DNA of 64,000 nt from an uncultured Opitutia bacterium (GCA_903873805.1 CAIQQB010000032.1:18143-82142); one strand, 5' to 3'. Shown: positions 1-10,200, numbered from the stretch's first letter. Numbers and translations: made by a program. Notes: generated from the letters alone by a model not told the origin.

Positions 1-63
1 CCCGCCGGCCAGAACGTCGCCGAAATTGTGGCTCCCGTCGCGCCAGCTCCGGCGACACCCTGA
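1..63 (+). CDS. C-terminal end of an unidentified protein (partial)
   Basis: Frame 1 is open from the left edge of the window for 20 codons and ends at a TGA at 61-63. The visible tail is rich in Ala, Pro and Val, like the low-complexity C-termini of several other proteins here. Nothing in 20 residues identifies a family, and the frame could be open by chance. Confidence 0.4.
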   Translation, partial: PAGQNVAEIVAPVAPAPATP

Positions 64-141
64 GGTCAGGTTTGGCTTCCGCCCCATCGGGCTCGACCGC
101 GCGTCGAGCGTGAGCAAACATCCCCGGGACATTTCAACCAT

Positions 142-214
142 TGTAGCCGGGGTCGCTGACCCCGGTGCCTGAAATCGCCGATTTCGATCCCCGGGATCGG
201 CGACCCCGGCTACA
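142..214. repeat. Palindromic intergenic repeat with 15-bp arms
   Basis: Perfect inverted arms TGTAGCCGGGGTCGC (142-156) and its complement (200-214) enclose a smaller palindrome GAAATC-gcc-GATTTC (171-185). It lies in the 64-470 stretch, which holds only repeats: this one, the one at 265-431, and a GGCTCGAC/GTCGAGC-type motif near 88-108. No gene is seen there. Confidence 0.8.
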
Positions 215-264
215 ACCAAGCCGAAGCTAGCTTCGGCGAATGAACCCATAGCAGATTCAAAGGA

Positions 265-431
265 GGTGGAGCGCGTTGACCCCAACGCGCTGGCTGGAGA
301 TGTGAGCCGAGCGCGCGCGACCGGTGTAAACGTCGCTCCCGGATGCCCGCACTACTCTTCGGAGCTCGCGTCTTGAATCGCACAGCTATCGCCCGACGCA
401 AACCAGCGCGTTGGGGTCAACGCGCTCCACC
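265..431. repeat. Long-spaced inverted repeat, 29-bp perfect arms
   Basis: The arm at 265-293 is exactly complementary to the arm at 403-431. Each arm contains its own hairpin (GCGCGTTG-accc-CAACGCGC). A single related arm recurs at 53116-53144 and a degenerate one near 63253-63277, so this is a dispersed family. The 109-bp spacer shows no coding signal. Confidence 0.85.
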
Positions 432-470
432 ATTGGAAAACCTCCGTTGCGGGCTCGCGCCCCACCCTGC

Positions 471-1037
471 TCAGCGCAGCGCCACCGGCGGCCCCAGCAC
501 TTCGCGCAGCGCAATCGCGCGCCGCAAGTCCCGCCCGCTCCGCAGGTCCTTCCGCAAGGCAGAAGTGCCCGTCGCTGGCTTGGTTGACTCTGTCCATGAG
601 AGCTCCGCGGTCCTGGCTTCCGCGATCGTTTGCTCGGTGCGCTTCAGTTCTGCCTGAACCACCAGCTCCTCAGCCGCCTCGGCCTGATGCCGCTTCTCCG
701 GTGCGGTCAGCACCGGCTGCGGTGGGGCAGCCTCTTCCGGCACGGTCGGAGCCTCAGGCTGATATTCTGTCTCCGTCATCATGGCCGGAGCGGGCGTGGA
801 CGGGGGCAAGCCGGTCTGGGCCGCGCTGCGGCGCTCCTCGATTTTCCGGCGGATCTCCTCCCGGATCCGCCGCATGCGTTCGTCGTAGTCCATGGTCCCC
901 TCGGGACGGGCGGGCGAGCCGGATTCGTTCGGACGCCGGGATCCGGCGGCCGGCGATTGGTCCCCGTTCGTCTCCTTGCCCTTCTTCACCAGACTGCTGA
1001 TGACGGCGATGATGACAAAGAGGATGAAGCCATTCAT
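471..1037 (-). CDS. Small membrane-anchored protein of unknown function, third gene of the nfeD-floA operon
   Basis: 188 residues. The first 20 form a hydrophobic N-terminal anchor (NGFILFVIIAVISSLV followed by KKGK). A polar stretch follows, then a charged probable coiled coil (about residues 48-72, rich in R, E and K), a Pro/Ala/Glu segment and a second helical stretch near 110-150. No catalytic domain is recognised. It starts 42 bp after floA on the same strand and is probably co-transcribed with nfeD and floA, so a membrane-microdomain role can be guessed but is not shown. The anchor and the gene order support it as a real gene; the function is unknown. Confidence 0.6.
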   Translation of the reverse strand: MNGFILFVIIAVISSLVKKGKETNGDQSPAAGSRRPNESGSPARPEGTMDYDERMRRIREEIRRKIEERRSAAQTGLPPSTPAPAMMTETEYQPEAPTVPEEAAPPQPVLTAPEKRHQAEAAEELVVQAELKRTEQTIAEARTAELSWTESTKPATGTSALRKDLRSGRDLRRAIALREVLGPPVALR

Positions 1038-1079
1038 GGCGAACGGGGCGGAGGGAAATCGACGGGGCCGGCCGGCAGT

Positions 1080-2081
1080 TTACTTCTTGTCGTCGGGCTG
1101 CGCGATGGCCTTGCGCATGCCGGTATCGGCCTGGATGTTTTCCATCTTGTAATAGTCCATCACGCCAAGCCGGCCGGAGCGGAAGGCCTCGGCCATGGCG
1201 AGGGGCACCTGGGCCTGCGCTTCGACGACCTTCGCCTGCATCTCCTGCACGCGGGCCTTCATCTCCTGCTCGACGGCCACGGCGGCGGCGCGGCGGATTT
1301 CCGCCTGCGCCTGGGCGATGCTCTTGTTCGCCTCGGCCTGCGCCTCCTGCAGCTTGGCGCCGACGTTCTCGCCGACGTCCACGTCGGCGATGTCGATCGA
1401 GAGGATCTCAAACGCCGTGCCGACGTCGAGGCCGCGGGCGAGCACCGTCTTGGAAATGCTGTCGGGCGACTCGAGCACGATCTTGTAGCTCTCGGACGAA
1501 CCGATGGTGGAGACGATGCCCTCGCCGACGCGGGCGATGATGGTCTCCTCCTTGGCGCCGCCAACGAACCGCTCGAGGTGGGTGCGAACGGTGACGCGGG
1601 CCTTGACCTTGACCTGGATGCCGTCCTTGGCGACGCCGTCGATGGTGGTGCGGCCGCTGGCGGGATTGGGGCAGTCGATGACCTTGGGATCGACGGAAGT
1701 GCGGACGGCCTCGACGACGGATTTACCGGAGCCCTTGGTCGCGAGGTCGATGGCGCAGGCCTGTTTCCAATCCAGCGCGAGGCTGGCCTTCTGGGCGGCG
1801 ATGAGCGCCTGCACGGTGGGGACGACGTTGCCGCCGGCCAGGTAGTGGGACTCGATGTCGTCGATCGGAATCGGGATGCCGGCTTTGCGGGCGGTGATGC
1901 GGGCGTCCACGATCAGGCTGTAAGGCACCTGCCGGATCTTCATCCCGACCAGGTTGGAAATTCCGACCGGCGCGCCCGCGCTCAGGGCGCGCAGCCACAC
2001 CCAGAAGAAGGACAGGAACACCAGGGCCGGGACAATGATGACAACGGCGACGATCAGGTAAACGATTTGGGTGGAGGTCAT
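1080..2081 (-). CDS. floA: Flotillin-like protein FloA
   Basis: 333 residues, close to the usual FloA length of about 330. A single N-terminal membrane segment (about residues 6-30) precedes an SPFH/flotillin region that begins with conserved FloA text such as [19 protein letters not shown]. The C-terminal third (about 235-310) is an Ala/Gln/Glu-rich coiled coil with [24 protein letters not shown] repeats. FloA proteins scaffold membrane microdomains. The start codon overlaps the nfeD stop as ATGA, so the two are translationally coupled, which is the family's typical pairing. The protein ends in PDDKK. Confidence 0.95.
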   Translation of the reverse strand: MTSTQIVYLIVAVVIIVPALVFLSFFWVWLRALSAGAPVGISNLVGMKIRQVPYSLIVDARITARKAGIPIPIDDIESHYLAGGNVVPTVQALIAAQKASLALDWKQACAIDLATKGSGKSVVEAVRTSVDPKVIDCPNPASGRTTIDGVAKDGIQVKVKARVTVRTHLERFVGGAKEETIIARVGEGIVSTIGSSESYKIVLESPDSISKTVLARGLDVGTAFEILSIDIADVDVGENVGAKLQEAQAEANKSIAQAQAEIRRAAAVAVEQEMKARVQEMQAKVVEAQAQVPLAMAEAFRSGRLGVMDYYKMENIQADTGMRKAIAQPDDKK

Positions 2082-2545
2082 GGGAGTTTGGTGACGGTGA
2101 GGGAAAAGTTTTCCGCGCCCACGACCCGGAGCCGGGCGCCCTTTTCGGCCTGGCCGTCAAGGGAACGCGCCTCGTAGCGCTTGCCCTCGATTTCGACCTG
2201 GCCGGTGGGTTTGAGGGGAGTGAGGGCGACAGCCTCCTTGCCGGTGAGCGCGGCGGAGGAGGTGGCGGACAGGCTCGCCCCGTGTTCGGGCGTGTGCAGG
2301 AAAAGCTTTTTGCCCAGTTTCGTTTTGGGCAGGAGTCCGTATTCAATGTACATCGCCACGACGAGCAGCACCGCGCCGGCGGCGAAGGCCAGCAGACCGC
2401 CCCAGATGCCAAACTGGTCAAAGGCCTGCTGCGTCGCCCCGAGAAAGGCCAGCACCCCAAGGATCGCCAAAATGGGCCCCGGCGTAAAGAGGTCGAACAC
2501 GAGCAGCACGATACCAAGCACAAAGAGGAGGAGGATGGGTGTCAT
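2078..2545 (-). CDS. NfeD-like membrane protein
   Basis: 155 residues from the ATG at 2543-2545. An upstream in-frame ATG would add ten residues that do not look like the family. Three hydrophobic segments (about residues 2-20, 24-40 and 48-68) are followed by a soluble C-terminal domain with [14 protein letters not shown], the OB-fold (NfeD1b-type) signature. NfeD proteins accompany flotillin/SPFH proteins and are thought to assist membrane microdomain function. The gene overlaps floA downstream by 4 bp. No protease domain is attached, so this is the short form. Confidence 0.88.
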   Translation of the reverse strand: MTPILLLFVLGIVLLVFDLFTPGPILAILGVLAFLGATQQAFDQFGIWGGLLAFAAGAVLLVVAMYIEYGLLPKTKLGKKLFLHTPEHGASLSATSSAALTGKEAVALTPLKPTGQVEIEGKRYEARSLDGQAEKGARLRVVGAENFSLTVTKLP

Positions 2546-2691
2546 GGCGGGGTGGGAACATGGGCAGGCTCGCACCTTCGCGCCACTGTCACAAGCACGA
2601 ACGAGTTGGAATCCGGCGCGCCGTTTCCACCCGGTCGCGATTTAAGGCGAAAAAAATTTGCGCCCGCCGCGACGCGCCCCTTACTCGGCCC

Positions 2692-3612
2692 ATGGAAAAA
2701 ATTCCCTATCTCGGGCGGACGCTCCTCCGCTGGCGGGTGGGCAGCTCGACCTTCCTCGCCCTGCCGGAGGCGGGGGCCCGCCTGATGAACTGGCACGTCG
2801 CGCTCGGCGACGGGTCGGTGCGCGACGTGCTGTACTGGCCCGAGCTGACCACGCTCGACGACTTCGCCAAGGTCCGCGGCGGCAATCCCATCCTGTTTCC
2901 CTTCAATGGGCGCAGCTTCGACCGGGGCGACATCTTTTTCTGGCGCGACCCGGCGGGGGTGCGCCGGCCCATGCCGATCCACGGCATCGCGCGCCAGTCG
3001 GAGTTCAAGCTGGTCCAGGCCGATCCGCACGGCTTCACCGCCCAGCTGATCCCCGGCGAGGAGGCGCGCGCCGCCTACCCCTTCAAATGTGAGTTCACCG
3101 TCGTCTACCGGTTTGCGCCGCTCGGGCTCGTCTGCGAGCTGATCCTGCGCAACCTCGACGCCCAGCCGATCCCGTGGAGCGCCGGCCACCATTTCTATTT
3201 CACGGTGCCGTGGGCGGAGGGCCAGACACGGGGCGACTGCACCATCCGCATCCCGGCCGGACAGCGCCTCCGGCAGGACGCCGCCGGGCAGCTCGTCCCC
3301 GGCCCGGTGCTGGCGGTGGAGGAAAACCTGACCAATCGGGACCTGATTGACACCTTTCACACCGCACTGCGGGGCAACGCGGCGGTCTTCGGCGAAAAGG
3401 GCCGCCCGGGCGATGTGGCGGTGCGACTCGGCACCGAGCCCGTGCCGCCGCCCGACGCCACGTTTGTCACCTGGACAGCGGCCGACGACTCACCCTTCTA
3501 CTGCATTGAGCCCTGGATGGGGCCGGCCAACGCCGTGGAGCACCACCGCGGCCTGCAGTGGGTCCAGCCGGGCAAGACCGGCAAGTTCGTAGTGAGCCTC
3601 GCGCTCGGCTGA
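2692..3612 (+). CDS. Aldose 1-epimerase family protein
   Basis: 306 residues from ATG 2692 (MEKIPYLGRTLLRW), preferred over an upstream in-frame ATG because family similarity begins here. The galactose-mutarotase-like beta-sandwich is indicated by GNPILFPFNGR near residue 63, HGIARQSEF near residue 97 (the His is a probable catalytic residue), AGHHFYFTVP near residue 163 and YCIEPWMGPANAVE near residue 267, with the conserved glutamate. The family interconverts alpha and beta anomers of hexoses. The substrate (galactose, glucose or hexose-6-phosphate) cannot be decided. It is divergent from the nfeD operon and stands alone. Confidence 0.85.
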   Translation: MEKIPYLGRTLLRWRVGSSTFLALPEAGARLMNWHVALGDGSVRDVLYWPELTTLDDFAKVRGGNPILFPFNGRSFDRGDIFFWRDPAGVRRPMPIHGIARQSEFKLVQADPHGFTAQLIPGEEARAAYPFKCEFTVVYRFAPLGLVCELILRNLDAQPIPWSAGHHFYFTVPWAEGQTRGDCTIRIPAGQRLRQDAAGQLVPGPVLAVEENLTNRDLIDTFHTALRGNAAVFGEKGRPGDVAVRLGTEPVPPPDATFVTWTAADDSPFYCIEPWMGPANAVEHHRGLQWVQPGKTGKFVVSLALG

Positions 3613-3669
3613 CCCGCAATCGACCGGCAGCGGTGAACTGAGCTTCCGCAGCTTTTGCCTGGTTAGATT

Positions 3670-3694
3670 GTAGGCGGGGTGCCCTCACCCCGCG
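3670..3694. repeat. Short palindromic repeat, CGGGGTG-ccct-CACCCCG type
   Basis: GCGGGGTG-ccct-CACCCCGC hairpin between the epimerase and tatA genes. Near-identical copies occur at 63510-63533 and within 63661-63720. Without a T-run it is better read as a dispersed repeat than as a terminator. Confidence 0.7.
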
Positions 3695-3808
3695 AGGACG
3701 GACGCGAGCAGAAGGCATCACGCCCACAGATCCCATCGCGGCGGGCCAGCGTGCGCTTGCGTTTGCGGTCAACCCGCGCAATTTCCCGGATTCCTCTCCG
3801 TGCCCACC

Positions 3809-4183
3809 ATGACTTCACTCCCTCCTGTGCTGGCCTTCTTCGATGTCGGCGGCGGTGAAATGCTGATCGTCTTCTTCCTCGTGCTGATGCTGTTCGGCGG
3901 GGAGAAGCTGCCGGAGTTCGCCCGCGGGCTGGGCAAGTCCATCCGCGAGTTCAAGAAGGCGAGCGCCGGGGTCGAGGAGGAATTTCGCCGGGCCATGGCC
4001 GAGCCGCCGGTGCCGCGCAACGAGATGAAACGCCCGCTCCCGCCGCCGGCCCCGCTGGCCCTGGCCGAGCCCGCGACGACCGAGAGCCCGGACGAAACCG
4101 GTCCGCACCCCGCACCCGAGGCGCCGCATCCGTCCGCGCCCCCGCCGGCGCATGAACCCCTCCCCCCGCCATCGGATGTCTGA
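3809..4183 (+). CDS. tatA: Twin-arginine translocase subunit TatA/TatB-like
   Basis: 124 residues. A short N-terminal transmembrane helix (GGGEMLIVFFLVLMLFGGEK) leads into the hallmark hinge and amphipathic helix, LPEFARGLGKSIREFKKA. Together these are the TatA/B signature (FG-x-KLPE-x-x-R-x-x-G). The remaining 70 residues are a Pro/Glu/Ala-rich tail, longer than in a minimal TatA. TatA forms the channel of the Tat export pathway for folded proteins. No tatC is in the window. A GTG nine bases upstream (3800) is an alternative start. An MFS gene follows 33 bp later. Confidence 0.85.
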   Translation: MTSLPPVLAFFDVGGGEMLIVFFLVLMLFGGEKLPEFARGLGKSIREFKKASAGVEEEFRRAMAEPPVPRNEMKRPLPPPAPLALAEPATTESPDETGPHPAPEAPHPSAPPPAHEPLPPPSDV

Positions 4184-4216
4184 GGTCCGCCGTCGGTCCG
4201 ATTCGCAGGTCCGCGC

Positions 4217-5494
4217 ATGAGTTCCCCGCGCCGGCATGTTTCCGCCCCGCCGCTCAACGAGCGCCGGCTGCTGCTCACCCTCGCGGTGGTGCAGTTCACG
4301 CACATCCTTGATTTCATGATCATGATGCCGCTGGGCCCGCAGTTCATGCGGGTGTTCGGCATCAATCCGCACCAGTTCAGCCTGTTGGTCTCCTCCTATG
4401 CGTTCAGCGCCGGGATCAGTGGGCTGGCCGCCAGTTTTTTCCTCGACCGGTTCGACCGCAAACACGCGCTGCTCACCCTGTATTCCGGCTTTGCCCTCGG
4501 CACCCTGGCCTGTGCCGTCGCCCCCAGTTACGGTGCGCTGCTGGCGGCCCGCATCCTGACCGGGGCCTTTAGCGGCGTGGGGGGCTCGGTCGTGTTCGCC
4601 ATCGTGGGCGACGCGGTGCCGGCGGCCCGGCGCGGCCGCGCGATGGGTTTGGTGATGTCGGCCTTTTCCGCCGCCCAGGTGCTGGGTCTGCCGCTCGGCC
4701 TGTCGGCGGCGCAGCATTTCAGCTGGCATGCCCCGTTCTTGATCATCGTGGTATGCGCCCTGATGGTCCTGCTGGTCGCCGGGCGCATCCTGCCCTCGCT
4801 GCGGCTCCACCACCACCACGGGGTCCCGGTCTCGCCCGTCCGACAGATCCGGCACATCCTCGGGGCCCGCAACCACCTTGTGGCCTTCGCCCTCTCCGGC
4901 CTGCTCACCCTCGCCAGCTCGCTCGTCATCCCCTTCCTCAGTCCGGCGATGGTGTTCAACGTCCACATGACCGAGGACCATCTGGACCTGATCTACCTGT
5001 GCGGCGGCTTTGCGACAATTTTCAGCATGAATTACATCGGGCACTGGGCCGACCGGCACGGGAAGTTCCGCGCCTTTGCGATCATGGCGCTGGTCTCGAT
5101 CCTGCCGGTCCTCGTGGTGACCCACCTCGGGCCCGTGCCGCTCTGGGAGGCGCTGGCGGTCAGCACCATCTTCATCGTCACGATGTCGGGCCGCTTTGTG
5201 CCGGCCAGCGCGATGATCACCGGCGCGGTCGTGGCACGGTACCGCGGCGGCTTCTCCAGCATCAGCGCGGCATCCCAGCAGATCTGCCAGGGCCTCGGCA
5301 CCTATGCCGCCGGCCTGCTCGTCTACCAGCCGGTGGAACAGGGCCGGCTGGAGGGCTACGCCAATGTTGGCTACCTGTCGGTCGGCATCGTGCTGATCTC
5401 CCTGGTGCTGGCCCGCCGGCTGCAGCCGGCGGACGAAGCCCCGGCGGCCGGAACGGCCCCGGGGGAATTCGTCACCCTGGAACCGGTCGGCTGA
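4217..5494 (+). CDS. MFS transporter, DHA1-type
   Basis: 425 residues with about 12 hydrophobic segments. Between TM2 and TM3 is a short basic loop (FLDRFDRKHALL), the reduced form of MFS motif A. A second basic loop is AARRGRAMG near residue 139. TM4-TM5 carry RILTGAFSGVGGSVVFAIVGD, and a His-rich central loop (LRLHHHH) separates the two six-helix halves. The family exports small molecules, often drugs, or takes up sugars and acids; the substrate is unknown. It follows tatA closely and may share its transcript. Confidence 0.85.
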   Translation: MSSPRRHVSAPPLNERRLLLTLAVVQFTHILDFMIMMPLGPQFMRVFGINPHQFSLLVSSYAFSAGISGLAASFFLDRFDRKHALLTLYSGFALGTLACAVAPSYGALLAARILTGAFSGVGGSVVFAIVGDAVPAARRGRAMGLVMSAFSAAQVLGLPLGLSAAQHFSWHAPFLIIVVCALMVLLVAGRILPSLRLHHHHGVPVSPVRQIRHILGARNHLVAFALSGLLTLASSLVIPFLSPAMVFNVHMTEDHLDLIYLCGGFATIFSMNYIGHWADRHGKFRAFAIMALVSILPVLVVTHLGPVPLWEALAVSTIFIVTMSGRFVPASAMITGAVVARYRGGFSSISAASQQICQGLGTYAAGLLVYQPVEQGRLEGYANVGYLSVGIVLISLVLARRLQPADEAPAAGTAPGEFVTLEPVG

Positions 5495-5530
5495 GCGGTT
5501 TCATAATAACTTTGGCCGCTCGATTGTTGC

Positions 5531-5588
5531 GTGGGGAGGGCGAACCGTCCTCGGTGAGCCGCGGCTCGGCGGGGACGCCTCGCCCTAC
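5531..5588. repeat. Imperfect palindromic repeat centred on GAGCCGCGGCTC
   Basis: A 58-bp imperfect palindrome whose ends read GAGGGCG...CGCCCTAC and whose centre is the perfect 12-mer GAGCCGCGGCTC (5556-5567). It sits in the 339-bp gene-free gap 5495-5833, which otherwise holds the repeat at 5631-5766. No gene is apparent in that gap. Confidence 0.65.
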
Positions 5589-5630
5589 CATTTCGGCCAC
5601 AGCTGTATTTAACCTGGAAAACGCAGTCGT

Positions 5631-5766
5631 AACCACGGAAATCACGGATGCACACGGATGATCAATCCATGGCAGATTTTTGGCCTTCACCCCGCAGGTG
5701 AACAGATTTTGCGCAATCGATATTTCTCAATGCTCGGGATCCGTGTTCTCTGTGAAATCCGTGGTT
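5631..5766. repeat. Inverted-repeat element of the 'accacgg-atttcacgg' type
   Basis: The left arm (5631-5660, starting AACCACGGAAATCACGG) and the right arm (5739-5766, ending GAAATCCGTGGTT) are imperfect inverted repeats of about 28 bp around an AT-richer core. The core contains no transposase. The local base composition is clearly lower in GC than the flanks, which suggests a MITE-like unit moved by an enzyme encoded elsewhere. Confidence 0.75.
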
Positions 5767-5833
5767 GGATTGAACTGCCGAATGTAGGTTTAACTTGCTC
5801 GAATGGGCGGCGGCCCGGCGGAGTGCGCGGGGC

Positions 5834-7198
5834 TCAGTTGCCCGGCGCGTAAGCGTCGGGGTTGCCGATGGATTCGCGCAGGGTGGCGAGGGCGACGTTG
5901 AAGCTGTAGTTGGCCTGCAGTTGGTTGTTGCGCGCCTGGGTGAGCGCGACCTGGGCCGAGAGGACGTCGAGTTGGGTGGCGGTGCCGGCGGTGTAGCGGG
6001 CGTTGGCCAGGCGGAGGGCCTCCTCGCCCTCGGCCACGACCTTCTGGGCGGCCTCGGCGAGTTCGCCCGCCTCCTGGAGTGACGAAACCGCGCGGCGGAC
6101 CTCGACCTCGATGGCGAGAGCCTGTTGCAGGGTGTTGAGCCGGGCCTGGGCGAGCTGCGAGCGGGCCTGGGCGACGCGGCCAGCGGTGGCGCGGCCGTCA
6201 AAAATGGCCCAGCTCGACTGCACGCCGACCAGCCAGCCGTCCAGCGACTGGCCGAAGCTGGAGAACGGTCCGGACTTGACGACCTCATAACCGGCAAGCA
6301 AGGCGACGTTCGGCCGGTAGCCGGCCTGCTGCACGCGAACGTTGGCATCCCCGGCCTCCTCGACCTTTCGGAGGCGCTGCAGCTCGGGCCGCTCGGTGCG
6401 GGCGGTGTCGAGGGACTTTTGCAGATCATAGGTCACCGGGGCGTAGACGAGGGTGCCGTCAAACGCCGGGACCTTGCGCAGGTCCTCCGGCGTGGTGTTG
6501 CTGTAGCCGAGGGACTGGCGCAGCTCGTCGATCGCCAGCCGATAGTTGTTGCGGGCGGTGATGAGCGGGGGCTGGGCGTTGGCCAGCTCGACATCCGCCC
6601 GGAGGACCTCGAAGTTGGACACCGTGCCGGCGTCGAAGCGGTTCTTGGCGTCCTTCAGCTGCTGCTGGAGGAGCTCGACACTCTCCTCCTGCACCTTGAT
6701 TTGCTCACGGGCGAAGAGGACCGCGTAGAACTTGGTGCGCACGTCGAGCAGGGCGGTGTTGATGGTGGCCTTGAGGTCGAGCAGGGCAGAGGCGCGCACC
6801 AGCCGCTGGGCGTCGAGGGCGGCCGAGATGCCGCCGCCGGCGTAGAGCGTCTGGCGGACCTGGAGGGCAATACCCCAGCTCTGGACGCTGGCGGCCGGAG
6901 AACCGGGCTGCACCAAAGTGTCCTGGGTGTCGGAGTAGTTGCCCGTCAGCGCAAGGGTCGGCAGGGCCTGGGCCGTCACGGTGATGATGAGCCCCTCCTG
7001 CTCGCGGATGCGCTCCTGGGCCTGGAGGATGGAGAAGTTGTGCTCCAGCGCATAGCCGACCGCGGTCTTGAGATCGAGCGTGTCGGGGATGGGCGGCGTC
7101 GGCGCCGGGGGCACGGCGGCCAGGACGGCGGAGGCGCCGGCGGCAAGGCCGAGGGCCAGCAGGGCAAGGGTACGGAACGGAACGGAGTGGCGGTTCAT
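5834..7198 (-). CDS. TolC-family outer membrane efflux protein
   Basis: 454 residues with a signal peptide (about 1-28, TLALLALGLAAGASAVLA). Two homologous outer-membrane-efflux repeats follow. Typical family text includes ALEHNFSILQAQERIREQEG (first half) and RQTLYAGGGISAALDAQR, with long helical stretches and FDAGTVSNFEVLRADVELANAQ near the repeat boundary. The trimer should form the outer-membrane channel of the pump encoded just upstream in the operon (6-bp gap after the RND gene). Last gene of marR-adaptor-RND-tolC. Confidence 0.93.
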   Translation of the reverse strand: MNRHSVPFRTLALLALGLAAGASAVLAAVPPAPTPPIPDTLDLKTAVGYALEHNFSILQAQERIREQEGLIITVTAQALPTLALTGNYSDTQDTLVQPGSPAASVQSWGIALQVRQTLYAGGGISAALDAQRLVRASALLDLKATINTALLDVRTKFYAVLFAREQIKVQEESVELLQQQLKDAKNRFDAGTVSNFEVLRADVELANAQPPLITARNNYRLAIDELRQSLGYSNTTPEDLRKVPAFDGTLVYAPVTYDLQKSLDTARTERPELQRLRKVEEAGDANVRVQQAGYRPNVALLAGYEVVKSGPFSSFGQSLDGWLVGVQSSWAIFDGRATAGRVAQARSQLAQARLNTLQQALAIEVEVRRAVSSLQEAGELAEAAQKVVAEGEEALRLANARYTAGTATQLDVLSAQVALTQARNNQLQANYSFNVALATLRESIGNPDAYAPGN

Positions 7199-7204
7199 GG
7201 AAAG

Positions 7205-10200
7205 TTATTTGGCGAACACAGGCTCCCCCACCGGCGCCGGGGCGGGGGCGGGATGGCGGTCGCGGGAATGATCCCGGGCAAGCAGGATGTAGAGGGAAGG
7301 CAGCACAAACAGGGTGAAGATCGTGCCGATCGTCATGCCGCCGACAAGCACAAGTCCGATGGAATTGCGCGCCGCGGCGCCGGCCCCGGTCACCAGCGTG
7401 AGCGGGAAATGGCCGGCCACAGTCGCGACCGAGGTCATCAGAATGGGGCGGAGCCGGGTCAGGGCCGCCTCGCGGACCGCGGCGATCTTGGACCGGCCCT
7501 CCTCCTGGAGCTTGTTCGCGAACTCCACGATCAGGATGCCGTTCTTGGCGATCAGGCCGACGAGGGTGACGAGGCCGACCTGCGCGTAGATGTTCAGGGT
7601 CGTCGTCCAGCTGTCGGTCCAGAAGTGCATGTTGGGATTCGGTATTTTCAGCACCGTGAAGATCAGCGCGCCGAACATCGCCAGCGGTACCGAGCCAAGG
7701 AGAATCACGAGCGGATCCCGGAACGAGTTGAACTGCACCGCCAGTGCGAGGAAGATCATGACGATCGCGAGGATGAAAGCGGGCAGAAACTTGTTGCCCT
7801 CGGTGCGAAGCTGGCGCGATTCACCGGTGTAGTCGTAGGTGACACCAGGAGGAAGAGTGTCCCGCGCGGCACCCTCGAGGACCTGCAACGCCTCGTCCAG
7901 CGTCCGGTTGGTCGCGCCCGTGATCTTGACCGCGTTCATCTGCTGGAAGCGGTTCAGCGAACGCGGCACAGTGTGGTTCTCGATGTGGGCGAGCGAACTG
8001 AGGGGCACCAGCTGGTTGTTCGGGCCGGTGACATAGAGACCCATGAGCTGATCCGCGTTGAGCCGCTCGCCCCGCTTGAGCTCCGGAATCACCTTGTAAC
8101 TGCGACCGGCAATGTCGAACCGGTTGACGAAGTTGCCGCCAAGGTCGGTCGCAAGGTCGGCCCCCACCTGGGAGAGGTTCAGGCCCAGCGTCGCGACCTT
8201 TTCGCGGTCAATCACGATCTCGGACTCGGGCTGGTCGATTTTTGTGTCAATCTGGAGAAACGGGAATTTGCCGCTCGCCATGGCCTTCCCCACAATGGCC
8301 TGCGCGTAGCCAAGGAGCTGGGGGGCGTCCCCGGTGCCTGCGACCACGAACTCGACCGGAAAATTGCTCCCGCCGGGCAGCGCCGCCGGCGTCGCCGCAA
8401 AGGTCTGAAAGCCGGGAATCCGTGACAATTTCCCCTGCAGCTCGTTCTTGATGTCAAAGATGGTCCGCGTCCGCGGCGCGCGCCAGGGCGTGACAATCAT
8501 GCCGGCAAAGCCATCGGCGCCGGCGGCGGCCCGACCGACGGGATTGGACGGGGGGAACAGGATCTGGAAGGTCAGCGCTCGCTCCGGCGTGTCGAGCAGG
8601 GCCTTTTCGGTCGCCCGGCCGAAGGCGCTCTTCTGGTCGCCGGTGGCGTTGGCCGCGCTGGTGATGATTCCGAAAACCACACCCTGGTCCTCGGTCGGCG
8701 CGAGCTCCTTCGGGGAAAACAGGAACATCGGGATGGCCACGAGGCTGAGGACGATCCAGACGGTGTAGACGGCGGGGCGGGCGCCGAGGGTGCCGTCGAG
8801 CGCGCGGCCGTAGGCCTGGCGGAGCCGGTCGAAGCGGTGGTTGACCCAGCCGGTGAAGCCCTTCTCCTCCTCGGCCGCGCTGCGGAGCAGGCGGGAGGCC
8901 ATCATCGGGGAGAGCGTGAGGGCAACGATGCCGGAGATCGTCACCGCCCCGGCCAGCGTGAGGGCGAATTCGCGGAACAACGAACCGGTGAGGCCGCCCT
9001 GCAGACCGATCGGCGTGTAGACCGCGGCCAGCGTGACGGTCATCGCGATCACCGGGCCGACCAGCTCGCGCGCGCCCAGTAGGGCGGCATCCAGCGGGGT
9101 GCGGCCCTCGCGGAGGTGCCGCTCGACGTTTTCCACCACCACGATGGCGTCGTCGACCACCAGACCGACGGAGAGCACGATCGCCAGCAGCGTCAGCAGG
9201 TTCAGGGTGAAGCCGAAGGCCTGCATCAGGAACACCCCGCCGATCAGTGAAACCGGGATCGCGAGGATGGGCACCAACACCGAACGCCAGGAACCGAGGA
9301 AAAGGTAGATCACCACCATCACGATGAGCAGGGTGTCGATGAGGGTGTGGGTGACCTCGTGGATCGCCTGGCTGATGTAGGCCGACGAATCGTAGGCGAC
9401 CGTCGCCTCGAGACCGGCCGGCAGATCCTTGACCAGGTCGGCGAGCGAAATCCGCGCCCGCTGGACCACGTCGATCACGTTGGCGTTGGGCAGCGGAAAG
9501 ATGCCCATAAACACGGCGGTCTGCCCGGTGAACCGGACCTCGGTGTCATAATCCTCCGCCCCGAGCTCGACGTCGGCGATATCCGCCAGCCGGACGATCG
9601 TGTCGTTCTCCTGGCGGATGACGAGGCGCTTGAAGTCGTCCACCGTGTGAAGATTGGTGTTGGCCGTGAGGTTGACCTGGACGAGGGAGCCCTTGGTCGA
9701 TCCCACTGCGGCCAGGTAGTTGTTGTTGCCAAGCGCGGCGCGCACCTGCACGGGGCTGATGTTGAGGCCGGCCATGCGGTCGGGCTTGAGCCAGATGCGC
9801 ATCGCGAACGTCCGGGCGCCGAGGATGTCGGCCCGCTGCACCCCCTGCAGCGCCGCCAGGCGCGGCTGCACGACCCGGACCAGATAATCCGTGATCTGGC
9901 TTTGCGAGAGAATCTTGGACGAGAAGCTCAGGTAGCAGGAGGCGATCTGCGAATCGGCCGACTGCGCCGTGATGGCCGGCACCTCCGCCTCGGGCGGCAG
10001 ATCATTGCGCACCTGGTTCACCTTGGCGGTGATCTCGGCCAGCGCCTTCAGCGGATCGTAATTCAGCTTGAGCCGGACGTTGACCAGCGAGAAGCCCTGC
10101 AGGCTGTTGGACTCGATGTAGTCAATGCCGTCGGCCGAGGCGACCGCCTGCTCAATCGGAGTGGTGACAAACCCGCGCACCAGGTCGGCGCTGGCGCCGA

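Noticed and set aside
630..2177. A 515-codon plus-strand frame over floA
   Set aside because: It is antisense to floA, whose family match and ATGA coupling to nfeD are clear.
5631..5766. Insertion sequence with a degraded transposase
   Set aside because: The element is only 136 bp and its core has no transposase fragment; it is kept as a MITE-like repeat.
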